A stretch of 40,559 bases of DNA from assembly GCF_900411315.1 (NCBI RefSeq), contig NZ_LS990887.1, positions 1,512,197 through 1,552,755 on the forward strand, given 5' to 3'. The notes beneath the pieces were generated by a model. It was not told where the DNA came from. It did not search any database and worked only from the letters and a program-made list of their open reading frames with translations. This DNA is from Corynebacterium senegalense. GTDB taxonomy: Bacteria; Actinomycetota; Actinomycetes; Mycobacteriales; Mycobacteriaceae. The number at the start of each line of letters is the position of its first letter. Positions within the stretch are counted from its first letter, which is position 1. Below, in pieces: positions 20,636 through 27,823 of the stretch. The position numbers were made by a program, and so were the translations under genes.

Positions 20636-20905
20636 ATGACTCCTACTCTCGGTTTCATCGGCTGGATCGTTATCGGTGGCCTCGCTGGCTGGATCGCCTC
20701 GATGGTGATGAAGCGCGACGCCTCCATGGGCGTTCTTGCCAACATCATCGTCGGTATTATCGGCGGTTTCCTCGGTGGCTTCGTCCTCAACCTGTTCGGT
20801 GTGGATGTCGCCGGAGGAGGCATGATCTTCAGCTTCCTCACCTGCCTGTTGGGCGCTGTGATCCTGCTGTGGATCGTCAACCTCATCTCCTCGCGCAGGC
20901 GCTAA
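20636..20905 (+). CDS. GlsB/YeaQ/YmgE-family membrane protein
   Basis: The protein is 89 aa with three hydrophobic helices and the family signature of Gly-rich helices: IGWIVIGGLAGWIASMVMKR, then NIIVGIIGGFLGGFVLNLFG, then a third helix ending IVNLISSRRR. Members of this family (transglycosylase-associated, GlsB) are small inner-membrane proteins linked to stress response; the biochemical role is unknown. GGAAGGG precedes the ATG. It sits between uspA3 and mcbR and has its own terminator. A TTGACT at about 20593 lacks a clear -10. Confidence 0.88.
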   Translation: MTPTLGFIGWIVIGGLAGWIASMVMKRDASMGVLANIIVGIIGGFLGGFVLNLFGVDVAGGGMIFSFLTCLLGAVILLWIVNLISSRRR

Positions 20906-20921
20906 GCTCCGCGAGAACGCG

Positions 20922-20951
20922 AACCCTCGGTACCTCGGTGCCGGGGGTTTT
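20922..20951 (+). terminator. Terminator after the GlsB-like gene
   Basis: A 13-bp stem including G-U pairs (20922-20934 with 20937-20949) with a 2-base nominal loop is followed by a run of T (20948-20951). Confidence 0.85.
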
Positions 20952-21004
20952 CGCAGCCTCCGGGGTGCGGCGCGGGACCCGGTGTGGTGCGAACGAACCG
21001 GTTT

Positions 21005-21013
21005 GTCTATATT
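21005..21013 (+). promoter_or_regulatory. mcbR -10 region with an McbR half-site
   Basis: TATATT (21008-21013) is a good -10. It overlaps GTCTA (21005-21009), one half of the McbR operator TAGAC-N6-GTCTA. The other half is not conserved (CGAAC), although the exact palindrome AACCGGTT lies just upstream. Autoregulation is plausible but weakly supported. Confidence 0.4.
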
Positions 21014-21056
21014 GAGTGGAGATGCCCAACCGCGTTGTGAGGGAGTGACTCTTCAA

Positions 21057-21695
21057 GTGGCCAACACCAGCTCGAGCCCGAGCAAGAAGAAGACGACGGC
21101 GCGACGCCGCAACCGGCCGAGCCCCCGCGACAGGCTTCTCGACGCCGCAACCAAGCTCTTCACGGAGGAGGGCATCCGCGTCATCGGCATCGACCGCATC
21201 CTCCGGGAGGCGGACGTGGCCAAGGCCTCCCTCTACTCGCTGCTCGGCTCCAAGGACAACCTCGTCATCGCCTACCTGGAGCGCCTGGACACGGAATACC
21301 GGAAGCGGTGGGAGGAGCGCGTCGCCGGGTTGAGCGAGATTGACGACAAAGTCCTCGCCTTCTTCGACATGGCCATCGACGAGGAACCCGCCAAGGACTT
21401 CCGCGGCTCCCCCTTCTTCAACGCCGCGAACGAGTACCCGCGCCCCGAGACGGAATCCGAGGCGCGCATCGTGGAAACCTGCCTGAACCACCGCGCCTGG
21501 ATGCACGCCACGATGGCGGACCTGCTGCGCCGCAAGAACGGCTACGACTCCAAGGGAGAGGCCAACCAGCTGCTCATCTTCCTCGACGGCGGCCTCGCGG
21601 GCGCCCGCTTCGTGCGCGACGTCTCCCCGCTCGAGACGGCCCGGGCGCTGGCCGTGGACCTGCTGGGCGAGCCGCCCTCCGACTACTCCATCTGA
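21057..21695 (+). CDS. mcbR: TetR-family regulator McbR of sulfur amino acid metabolism
   Basis: The product is 212 aa from the GTG at 21057, which lies 11 bases after AGGGAG. A basic Ser/Lys/Arg N-terminus leads to the TetR helix-turn-helix RLLDAATKLFTEEGIRVIGI, DRILREADVAKASLYSLLGS. The rest (EEPAKDFRGSPFFNAANEYP, QLLIFLDGGLAGARFV, LLGEPPSDYSI) matches my memory of C. glutamicum McbR closely, including the C-terminus. McbR represses methionine, cysteine and sulfate-assimilation genes and is released by S-adenosylhomocysteine. It converges on the YidC paralogue with a 13-base overlap. Its targets are not in the window. Confidence 0.88.
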   Translation: MANTSSSPSKKKTTARRRNRPSPRDRLLDAATKLFTEEGIRVIGIDRILREADVAKASLYSLLGSKDNLVIAYLERLDTEYRKRWEERVAGLSEIDDKVLAFFDMAIDEEPAKDFRGSPFFNAANEYPRPETESEARIVETCLNHRAWMHATMADLLRRKNGYDSKGEANQLLIFLDGGLAGARFVRDVSPLETARALAVDLLGEPPSDYSI

Positions 21696-22816
21696 GCCTT
21701 CTTCTCCGCGCGCCGCTGGGCTGCCTCGGCCCTGTCGCGGCGGTTGGCCTCCTTGCGGGCTGCGCCACGCTGGCGCGCCAGCTCCTTCTTCTCCGCCTTC
21801 TCCTCGGCGCGGAGCCGCTTTTCCTCCGCCTTCTCCTGGGCCAGCTCGCGGCGAACGGCCGGCAGCGTCGTGGGGTGCAGCAGCGCCGAGGCGCGACGCC
21901 GGCGGCGCGAGCGCTTCTTCTCCTTCGCGCCGCGCCGCTGCGCGAAGCGGGTCTCGCGCGACGTGAGGATGTGCTCCCGCGCGTCCTCGTCGAGGGGGTG
22001 CACTCGCACGAGGAGCGACCACAGCACGGCCGTCTGCGCCAGCGTCCACAGGTTGCCTGTGAACCAGTAGAGCAGCAGCGCCACCGGAACCTTGCCCGTC
22101 AGGCCCGCCATCCCGATTATCAGGGGAACCAACGGAACGATCAGCCAGACGAAACGGTAGATGCGGCGGGCGGCCTTGTTGTCCCACTCCAGTGTCGAAC
22201 GCGTCCGAATCTGCGAGAGGATCAGGTTGAACGTGGTGAAGAAGACGGCGCAGGCGAGCATCGGGAGGGCGACCGAGCGGACGTCGTCAAGCGTCGTGCC
22301 GAGGTGCGCGAACTGCTCCGGCGTCATGGAGACGTAGGCGGGCAGCGGGACCCCGAAGAAGGAGGCCTGCTGGAAGGACGTGACCTCGTCGGGGGAGAGA
22401 AGACCCAGCGAGTGGCCGAGGGCGCTCTCGGGCACGGCCATCCACAGCAGGAGACGGTAGAGGCCCAGGAAGAACGGCAGCTGCAGCAGCGCGGGAAAGC
22501 AGCCGGCGAAGGGGTTGTAGCGGTGCTCCTTGTGCACCTGGCGGCGCGCCTCCTCGTGCTTCTTCACGCCCTCCGGCGTCGTGTCCGAGCCGAACTCCCG
22601 CTCGATGGCGGCGAGCTTCGGGCGCATGATCACCACGAGGCGGCTCGTCTTGTAGCTCAGCCAGGTCAGCGGGGCGATGAACGCGCGGATCGTCACCACC
22701 AGCAGGGTCACGGCGCCCACCCAGGCGGGCGAGTTGGCAACGTCGAAGACGCCGCTCAGCAGCCAGTGCCAGAACTTCATCACCGCCGAGACGGGGTAGA
22801 CAAAGGCTTCGATCAT
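21683..22816 (-). CDS. YidC/Oxa1-family membrane protein insertase, paralogue
   Basis: The product is 377 aa. Five membrane helices follow the YidC plan: N-terminal AWVGAVTLLVVTIRAFIAPL with its Arg in the first conserved segment (substrate groove), the cytoplasmic loop ARRQVHKEHRYNPFAGCFPALLQLPFFLGLYRLL, then VALLLYWFTGNLWTLAQTAVL. The C-terminal 100 residues are extremely basic and Glu/Lys/Arg/Ala-rich, a probable ribosome- or RNA-contacting tail. YidC inserts proteins into the membrane alone or with SecYEG. The main actinobacterial yidC lies in the oriC-proximal rnpA cluster, so this is likely a second copy. AGGTGG precedes its ATG. Confidence 0.88.
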   Translation of the reverse strand: MIEAFVYPVSAVMKFWHWLLSGVFDVANSPAWVGAVTLLVVTIRAFIAPLTWLSYKTSRLVVIMRPKLAAIEREFGSDTTPEGVKKHEEARRQVHKEHRYNPFAGCFPALLQLPFFLGLYRLLLWMAVPESALGHSLGLLSPDEVTSFQQASFFGVPLPAYVSMTPEQFAHLGTTLDDVRSVALPMLACAVFFTTFNLILSQIRTRSTLEWDNKAARRIYRFVWLIVPLVPLIIGMAGLTGKVPVALLLYWFTGNLWTLAQTAVLWSLLVRVHPLDEDAREHILTSRETRFAQRRGAKEKKRSRRRRRASALLHPTTLPAVRRELAQEKAEEKRLRAEEKAEKKELARQRGAARKEANRRDRAEAAQRRAEKKAQME

Positions 22817-22867
22817 GCGCGCGTACCACCTGTTTCTTCGTCCTTGTGACTGCGTTAATGTTAGGCC

Positions 22868-23761
22868 ATGCGTCCCGCCCCGCCCAGACCCGCCGACACC
22901 CGGGTCTCACCGGGCCAGGTGTTCGGCGAAATCCTCCTCACGCTCGGGGTGCTCCCACTGCTCTTCGCCTTCTACGAGTCATACTGGGCGAACCTCCACT
23001 CGCGCGGCTTGCAGAAGCACGCCCAGGACGTGCTCGAGCAGCAGTGAGCCAACCCGCGCGCAGCGGTTAACCCCGCGCTCGGCGACGCCTTCGCCCGGAT
23101 GTACATCCCCGCCTTCGGTGCGGACTACCAGTTCGCCATCATCGAGGGCGTCGACGAGGAGGAGCTGCTCGCCGGCCCCGGCCGCTACCCCGACACCCAG
23201 CTTCCGGGGGAGCCGGGGAACTTCGCCGTCGCGGGGCACCGGGTGGGCAAGGGCGCGCCCTTCAACGACCTCGGCCGCCTCTCGCCCTGCGACGCCATCG
23301 TGGTGGAGACCTGCGAGCAGTGGGTGACCTACCGCGTGCTGCCGATGTCGGACGACCCCGCGCAGCGCGCCGCCGAAGCTGCGCCCTGCCTGGGCGGCGA
23401 GCAGGCAGAGCGGGTCGCGGCGGGCGACTACGCCGGCGTGCTCGGCCAGCACATCACCCTGCCGGAGGACATCAACGTGATCAACCCGCTGCCCGGCTCC
23501 CACGACACGGAGGCCGACCCGGGCATGGAGGCGCTCATGACGCTGACCACCTGCCACTCGCAGTTCTCCAACGCGGAGCGGATGATCATCCACGCGGTGC
23601 GCACGGAGGGCAACGACAAAACCGCGGGCGCCCCGCCCGGCGGGCCGGTGCTCAAGGGGGTGATCGCGGCGGTGCTGCTGATCGCCGTGTTCCTCTTTCT
23701 CATGGAGGTCGTGTTCCCCTGGGTGTCCTCGCTGATGCCCTACAACGACGTCGTGGTGTAG
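22868..23761 (+). pseudogene. srtE: Class E sortase interrupted by an in-frame TGA
   Basis: One frame runs from ATG 22868 to TAG 23759-23761 and encodes a complete class E sortase except for TGA at 23045-23047 (codon 60). Before it lie an N-terminal membrane helix (FGEILLTLGVLPLLFAFYES); after it the sortase core: MYIPAFGADYQFAIIEG, the catalytic His in FAVAGHRVGKG, the catalytic Cys in LTTCHSQFSNAERM (codon 229) and a C-terminal helix. Homologues, as I recall, have Trp (TGG) before ANPRA, so a single G-to-A change explains the stop. Either a natural nonsense mutation or a sequence error. If translation restarts at ATG 23099 the catalytic core lacks its N-terminal anchor but keeps the C-terminal one. 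Confidence 0.85.
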
Positions 23762-24732
23762 CGCGGGGCCGGGGGAGTCCAGGCCGCGAGGGCGTCGAGA
23801 AGCGCCTCGGGCTCGTCGGCGAGGACGAGCGCGTCACGGTCAGCCTGCCGGATGAAGCCCTCGGCGACCATGTGCTCGACCATCTCGACGAACGGCGCCC
23901 AGAAACGCGCCCCGAGCAGGCCGATCGGCCTGCGGTGCAGCCCGAGCTGCTGGGTGGTCCACTCCTCGAAGAGCTCGTCGAGGGTGCCGGACCCGCCGGG
24001 CAGGGCGACCACGGCGTCGCTCAGCTCGCTCATCCGCGCCTTGCGCTGCGCCAGGGTGTCCACCAGCTCGAGGCGCGTCAGGCCCTCGAACTTCAGCTCG
24101 AAGCCCGCCAGGTGCCGGGTGAGCACGCCTATCGACGCCCCACCCGCGCCCACCGCGGCCCGGGCGACCCGACCCATCACCCCGACCCGGCTGCCGCCGT
24201 AGACCAGGGTGATGCCGCGCCGCGCCAGGACAGTTCCGAAGGCCTCGGCGAGCTCGAGGTTGGCGGGGTTGGTGCCCGGGCTCGCCCCCGCGTAGACCGC
24301 CACGGTGCCCAGCTCGCGGGGGAGCAGCGCCGGGAATACCGCGCCGGCGAGGAGGGGAGCTAGCTGGGCGGCGCCGGGGGCGGCGGGGTGGATCCAGGCG
24401 ATCTCGGCGATCTCCGCCGCGGCGCGCGCGTGGGCGGCCTCGGGCCCGGTGTGGGCGAAGACGGCGGCGCGGACGCTGTGGCCGGGCTCGTTCGCGGCGG
24501 GGGCGGTGAAGGTGCCCAGGGCCCGCAGCGACGCCGGGTCGAGGTCCACCCCGACCTCCTCGCACACCTCCCTGACCGCGGCCTGCGCCGGCGTCTCGCC
24601 GGGCTCGAACTTCCCGCCCGGCAGCTGGAAGCGGGGCGTCGAGTGCTTGCGCACACAGAGCACCTCGCCTTCCCGGTTGCGCAGCACAACGGCGGCGACG
24701 TGGATCGTGGAGGACGCGGCGGGCTCAGTCAT
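23740..24732 (-). CDS. Fusion: Nudix hydrolase + LOG-family phosphoribohydrolase
   Basis: The product is 330 aa. Residues 1 to about 135 are a Nudix hydrolase with a complete Nudix box (GKFEPGETPAQAAVREVCEE, then VGV). Residues from about 140 are a TIGR00730/LOG domain: VAVYAGASPGTNP, LVYGGSRVGVMGRVARA, and the signature LPGGSGTLDELFEEWTTQQL. LOG enzymes cleave nucleoside 5'-monophosphates to the base and ribose 5-phosphate; Nudix enzymes hydrolyse nucleotide diphosphate linkages, so the pair could clean damaged nucleotides in two steps. That coupling is inference. The start overlaps the stop of the lipoprotein gene (TGATG), and the 3' end overlaps the sortase gene by 22 bases. Confidence 0.88.
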   Translation of the reverse strand: MTEPAASSTIHVAAVVLRNREGEVLCVRKHSTPRFQLPGGKFEPGETPAQAAVREVCEEVGVDLDPASLRALGTFTAPAANEPGHSVRAAVFAHTGPEAAHARAAAEIAEIAWIHPAAPGAAQLAPLLAGAVFPALLPRELGTVAVYAGASPGTNPANLELAEAFGTVLARRGITLVYGGSRVGVMGRVARAAVGAGGASIGVLTRHLAGFELKFEGLTRLELVDTLAQRKARMSELSDAVVALPGGSGTLDELFEEWTTQQLGLHRRPIGLLGARFWAPFVEMVEHMVAEGFIRQADRDALVLADEPEALLDALAAWTPPAPRYTTTSL

Positions 24733-25223
24733 CACAGGCCCAGGGTAGCGATAACCTGCTCGGCCACCACCTGAGCCTTGACGGATTCCTGCTGGTCGCT
24801 CCACACCGACACCGCGACCGGGCGCTTCGCCACGGAATACACCGCCCCCTCGGCGCCGCCGCGGCCCCCGTTCCACCCGGCGGGCTGGGAGGCAGGGTTC
24901 GTCGTGGCGACGGGCGCGGCCCAGTCCACCACGGCCATCGCCTCCTCCGGGGTGGGCATGTGCCGCACCAGCACCGTCAGCTGCGGCTGCTCGCCGTAGG
25001 ACCAGAACTGGCAGGCGGGGGTGTCGAACTTGTCGTCCACCCCCACGCGGGTCACGCGCTGCCCGTTCGCCTCGGCGAGCCACTGCGCCACCAGGTAGGG
25101 GCACGCCTCGGCCGGAGCGGGAGCCGGTTCCGGGGCTGTGTCGGGGGCTGTTTCGGGGGCGGCCGTGCACCCCGCGAGCAGGAGCGCGGCCGCGGCGAGG
25201 GCCGTCGGTAGGGTAATGCGCAT
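24732..25223 (-). CDS. Lipoprotein, DUF2020-like
   Basis: The product is 163 aa. It starts MRITLPTALAAAALLLAGCT: a short signal peptide with lipobox LAGC, so the mature protein is lipid-anchored at Cys19. A Pro/Ala/Glu linker follows (residues 20-37) and then a globular domain beginning ACPYLVAQWLAEANGQRV with a second Cys in TPACQFWSYG, allowing one disulfide. This matches what I remember of DUF2020, known mostly from corynebacteria; its function is unknown. The start codon overlaps the start of divergent hrrS in one CATG. No Shine-Dalgarno is seen, so it may be leaderless. It is coupled to the Nudix-LOG gene. Confidence 0.8.
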   Translation of the reverse strand: MRITLPTALAAAALLLAGCTAAPETAPDTAPEPAPAPAEACPYLVAQWLAEANGQRVTRVGVDDKFDTPACQFWSYGEQPQLTVLVRHMPTPEEAMAVVDWAAPVATTNPASQPAGWNGGRGGAEGAVYSVAKRPVAVSVWSDQQESVKAQVVAEQVIATLGL

Positions 25224-26460
25224 GAGCTCAAGACTAGTGATGCTGGAGCAGCCCTCCCCGGAGGTGCCGGACAACAAGGCGCTGGACATCGGCATCACCG
25301 TGTTGAGCGTCTCGCTGCTGCTCATCTCCCTGGGCGCGCTGATCGGCATGCCCCTGAACCTCGCGTTGCTGCACATCGTGCTGGTCTCGGTGTTTTCCTT
25401 CCTCCTGTTCTACGGGATGGTGGAGATGTACCGCTGGGGCCGGGTTGGCCAGTCCCTGTGGCTGATGACGCTCACGAGCCTGTGGGTGGCGGACTCGCTG
25501 ATCACCCCGGTCGCGGTGTACTGGGTGTTCATCCTCTTCTTCGTCTACCTGCGCGCCTTCAACAACTGGGTGGGGCTGATGTGGGTGGCCCTCGGCCTGG
25601 GCATCTCCATCGGCATCCAGATCCCGAGCGGGCTGTCCCTCGGCGCGATCGTCGGCCCGATCCTGTCCGCGCTCGTGGTGGTCGCCTCCAACTACGCCTT
25701 CACGACGATCGCGCGGGTGAGCAGGGAGCGCGAGCAGCTTATCGACGAGCTCCTGGCCACCCGGAAGCAGCTCGCCGAGACGGAGAGGGAGGCGGGTGTT
25801 TCCCAGGAGCGCGAGCGCCTCGCCCACGAGATCCACGACACCGTCGCCCAGGGGCTGTCCAGCATCCAGATGCTGCTGCACGCCGCCGAGCGCGACCTGG
25901 ACGCGACGGGCCTGGACGGCGAGGCGCTGGCGGCGCCGAAGAGGAGGATGGAGACGGCGCGCCGGGCGGCGTCGAATAGCCTGGCGGAGACCCGGGCGAT
26001 GATTGCGGCGCTGACCCCGGCGCCGCTGAAGGAGAACTCCCTGGGTGAGGCGCTGCACCGCATCGCGGCGGACTTCGGCGAGGCCAGCGGGATGGTCATC
26101 GAGGTGGAGACGGACGGGGAGGCGACGCAGCTGCAGATGCGCGCCGAGGCCGGGCTGCTGCGCATCGCGCAGGGGGCGGTGTCCAACGCCGTGCAGCACT
26201 CGGGCGCCGGGCGGGTGCGGGTGACGCTGACCTACAACCCGGGGGAGGTGCGCCTCGACGTAGTGGACAACGGCCGCGGCTTCGACGTCGCCGCCCAGGG
26301 CGCGCAGCCGACGGGCCTGGGGCACCTGGGGCTGGACGCGATGCGCACGCGCGCGGCGGAGCTGGGCGGGGAGCTGGTGGTCGAATCCGCCCCCGGCGGG
26401 CCGACCGCCGTTTCCGTCGCTCTGCCGGGTAATATCAACCGAAAGGAGGAGGAGACATGA
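25222..26460 (+). CDS. hrrS: Sensor histidine kinase HrrS (heme-responsive)
   Basis: The product is 412 aa. Five to six membrane helices fill about residues 20-165, with almost no extracytoplasmic domain, so the signal is sensed in or at the membrane. A coiled linker leads to the HisKA_3 motif EIHDTVAQGL with His205, and a GHKL ATPase domain (VSNAVQHSG, VDNGRGFDV, GLGHLGLDAM). This is a NarL-type kinase. It is identified as HrrS mainly because its partner matches HrrA. TAGGGT (25209-25214) lies seven bases before the ATG at 25222, suggesting a leaderless mRNA; ATG 25216 is an alternative. It overlaps hrrA by ATGA. Confidence 0.85.
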   Translation: MSSRLVMLEQPSPEVPDNKALDIGITVLSVSLLLISLGALIGMPLNLALLHIVLVSVFSFLLFYGMVEMYRWGRVGQSLWLMTLTSLWVADSLITPVAVYWVFILFFVYLRAFNNWVGLMWVALGLGISIGIQIPSGLSLGAIVGPILSALVVVASNYAFTTIARVSREREQLIDELLATRKQLAETEREAGVSQERERLAHEIHDTVAQGLSSIQMLLHAAERDLDATGLDGEALAAPKRRMETARRAASNSLAETRAMIAALTPAPLKENSLGEALHRIAADFGEASGMVIEVETDGEATQLQMRAEAGLLRIAQGAVSNAVQHSGAGRVRVTLTYNPGEVRLDVVDNGRGFDVAAQGAQPTGLGHLGLDAMRTRAAELGGELVVESAPGGPTAVSVALPGNINRKEEET

Positions 26461-27095
26461 TTCGGGTTTTGCTGGCCGACGACCACGAGATCGTCCGGCT
26501 CGGGCTGCGCGCCGTGCTGGAGGAGGCCGAGGACATCATGGTCGTGGGGGAGGTGGCCACGGCGGAGGGCGCGATCTCGACGGCCCGTGCCGGCGGCATC
26601 GACGTCATCCTCATGGACCTCCGCTTCGGCGCGGGCCCGGAGGGCACCCGCGTGACCACGGGCGCCGAGGCCACCGCCGAGATCCGCCGCTCCATGGAGC
26701 ACCCGCCGAAGGTGCTGGTGGTGACCAACTACGACACGGACGCGGACATCCTCGGCGCCATCGAAGCCGGCGCGGTGGGCTACCTGCTCAAGGACGCCCC
26801 GCCGGAGGAGCTGCTCGCCGCGGTGCGCTCCTGCGCGAAGGGCGACCCGGCGCTGAGCCCCGGGGTGAAGAACCGGCTGGAAACGCGCGACCGCGCCCCC
26901 CGCTCCTCGCTCACCCCTCGCGAGCTGGAGGTCCTCCAGCTGGTGGCAGGCGGCGCCTCGAACCGGGAGATCGGCCAGGAGCTCATGCTCTCTGAGGCGA
27001 CGGTGAAGTCCCACCTCGTGCACATCTACGACAAGCTTGGCGTGCGCTCCCGCACGTCGGCTGTGGCCTCGGCGCGGGAGCAGGGTGTTCTCTAG
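26457..27095 (+). CDS. hrrA: Response regulator HrrA, NarL/LuxR type
   Basis: The product is 212 aa. The receiver domain starts MIRVLLADDHEIVRLGLRAV and has the phosphorylated Asp54 in VILMDLRFG and the Lys of YLLKDAPPEE. The C-terminal LuxR helix-turn-helix is LTPRELEVLQLVAGGASNRE and ATVKSHLVHIYDKLGVRSRT. It resembles C. glutamicum and C. diphtheriae HrrA nearly throughout from memory. HrrA activates heme oxygenase (hmuO) and represses heme synthesis and other genes when heme is available. GAAAGGAGGAG precedes the ATG. The start overlaps the hrrS stop. None of the known targets is in the window. Confidence 0.9.
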   Translation: MIRVLLADDHEIVRLGLRAVLEEAEDIMVVGEVATAEGAISTARAGGIDVILMDLRFGAGPEGTRVTTGAEATAEIRRSMEHPPKVLVVTNYDTDADILGAIEAGAVGYLLKDAPPEELLAAVRSCAKGDPALSPGVKNRLETRDRAPRSSLTPRELEVLQLVAGGASNREIGQELMLSEATVKSHLVHIYDKLGVRSRTSAVASAREQGVL

Positions 27096-27101
27096 GACCC
27101 C

Positions 27102-27737
27102 TTAGCTGCGGGTCTTCTCCTGGATCTCGGCGGCGACCTCGTCGATCTCCCGGCCGATGGAGTTGTGCGCGAGGCGCTGCTGCTCCTGGTTCATGTGCTC
27201 GGCGTTGCGCACTGCCTTGGACAGCTCGTCGAGGCGGACGTCGAGGTCCTTGCGGTAGCTCGTGCTCAGCGAGTCGTTGTGTGCGGCGTTGTCCCGGATC
27301 GCCTCCACGCGGGCCTTGAGCTCTGCGCCGCGGCCGGAGTAGCGGGCCAGATCCTGGGTGGTCAGGCCGAGCGAGCTGGCGCGGTTCTGGATGCGCTGCT
27401 GCTGGTACGAGGTCATCGCGCGGTAGGCCAGCGGGGCCAGCACGGGGATGAGGATGCGCGCCGCGCCGACCCAGTTCTTCGCTTTCTTCTTGGTCAGGCC
27501 GGTCTGCTCGATGCGCTTGAGGTGGGCCTCGGCGAGCTGCTTTTCGTGCTTGCGCTTGCGCTTGAGCCCCTTCTTCTCCTCTTTCAGCAGGCGCTTCTCC
27601 GCCTTGTCCATCAGCTCGGCGGTGCGGCGGTCGTTCTTCGCCTGCTCCTTCGCCGCCTGGCGGGCACGGGTCTGGGCTGCCTTAATCTCGGCCTTGGTCT
27701 TGGCGCGGGACTTGCGGATCGTCTCGATGACTCCCAT
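27102..27737 (-). CDS. Lys/Ala-rich coiled-coil protein, DUF6474-like
   Basis: The product is 211 aa. The first 95 residues are an extremely charged helix (RKSRAKTKAEIKAAQTRARQ, AEKRLLKEEKKGLKRKRKHE). A short hydrophobic stretch follows (WVGAARILIPVLAPLAYRAM), then a helical C-terminal domain (RYSGRGAELKARVEAIRDNA). I chose the ATG at 27737 because GGAGGAAAG lies just upstream. I believe this is the DUF6474 family, found in corynebacteria and relatives, with no known function; an RNA- or membrane-associated scaffold is possible. It converges on hrrA with a six-base gap. Confidence 0.75.
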   Translation of the reverse strand: MGVIETIRKSRAKTKAEIKAAQTRARQAAKEQAKNDRRTAELMDKAEKRLLKEEKKGLKRKRKHEKQLAEAHLKRIEQTGLTKKKAKNWVGAARILIPVLAPLAYRAMTSYQQQRIQNRASSLGLTTQDLARYSGRGAELKARVEAIRDNAAHNDSLSTSYRKDLDVRLDELSKAVRNAEHMNQEQQRLAHNSIGREIDEVAAEIQEKTRS

Positions 27738-27823
27738 GGTGGTCTTTCCTCCGGGTCTGTTTCGTTGCTGTTCGTTGTTGCTGCACCACTTTACCCGCAG
27801 GGAGGCGATAGGCTGGGGGCGTC

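Noticed and set aside
23045..23047. TGA as a selenocysteine codon in the sortase
   Set aside because: No SECIS-like hairpin is evident directly downstream, sortases use cysteine far from this site, and selenocysteine use is not expected in this genus.
23762..24720. Long open frames opposite the Nudix-LOG gene and other GC-rich genes
   Set aside because: These are shadows caused by high GC content; the real frames carry conserved motifs and the opposite frames give Arg/Pro/Gly-rich low-complexity products.
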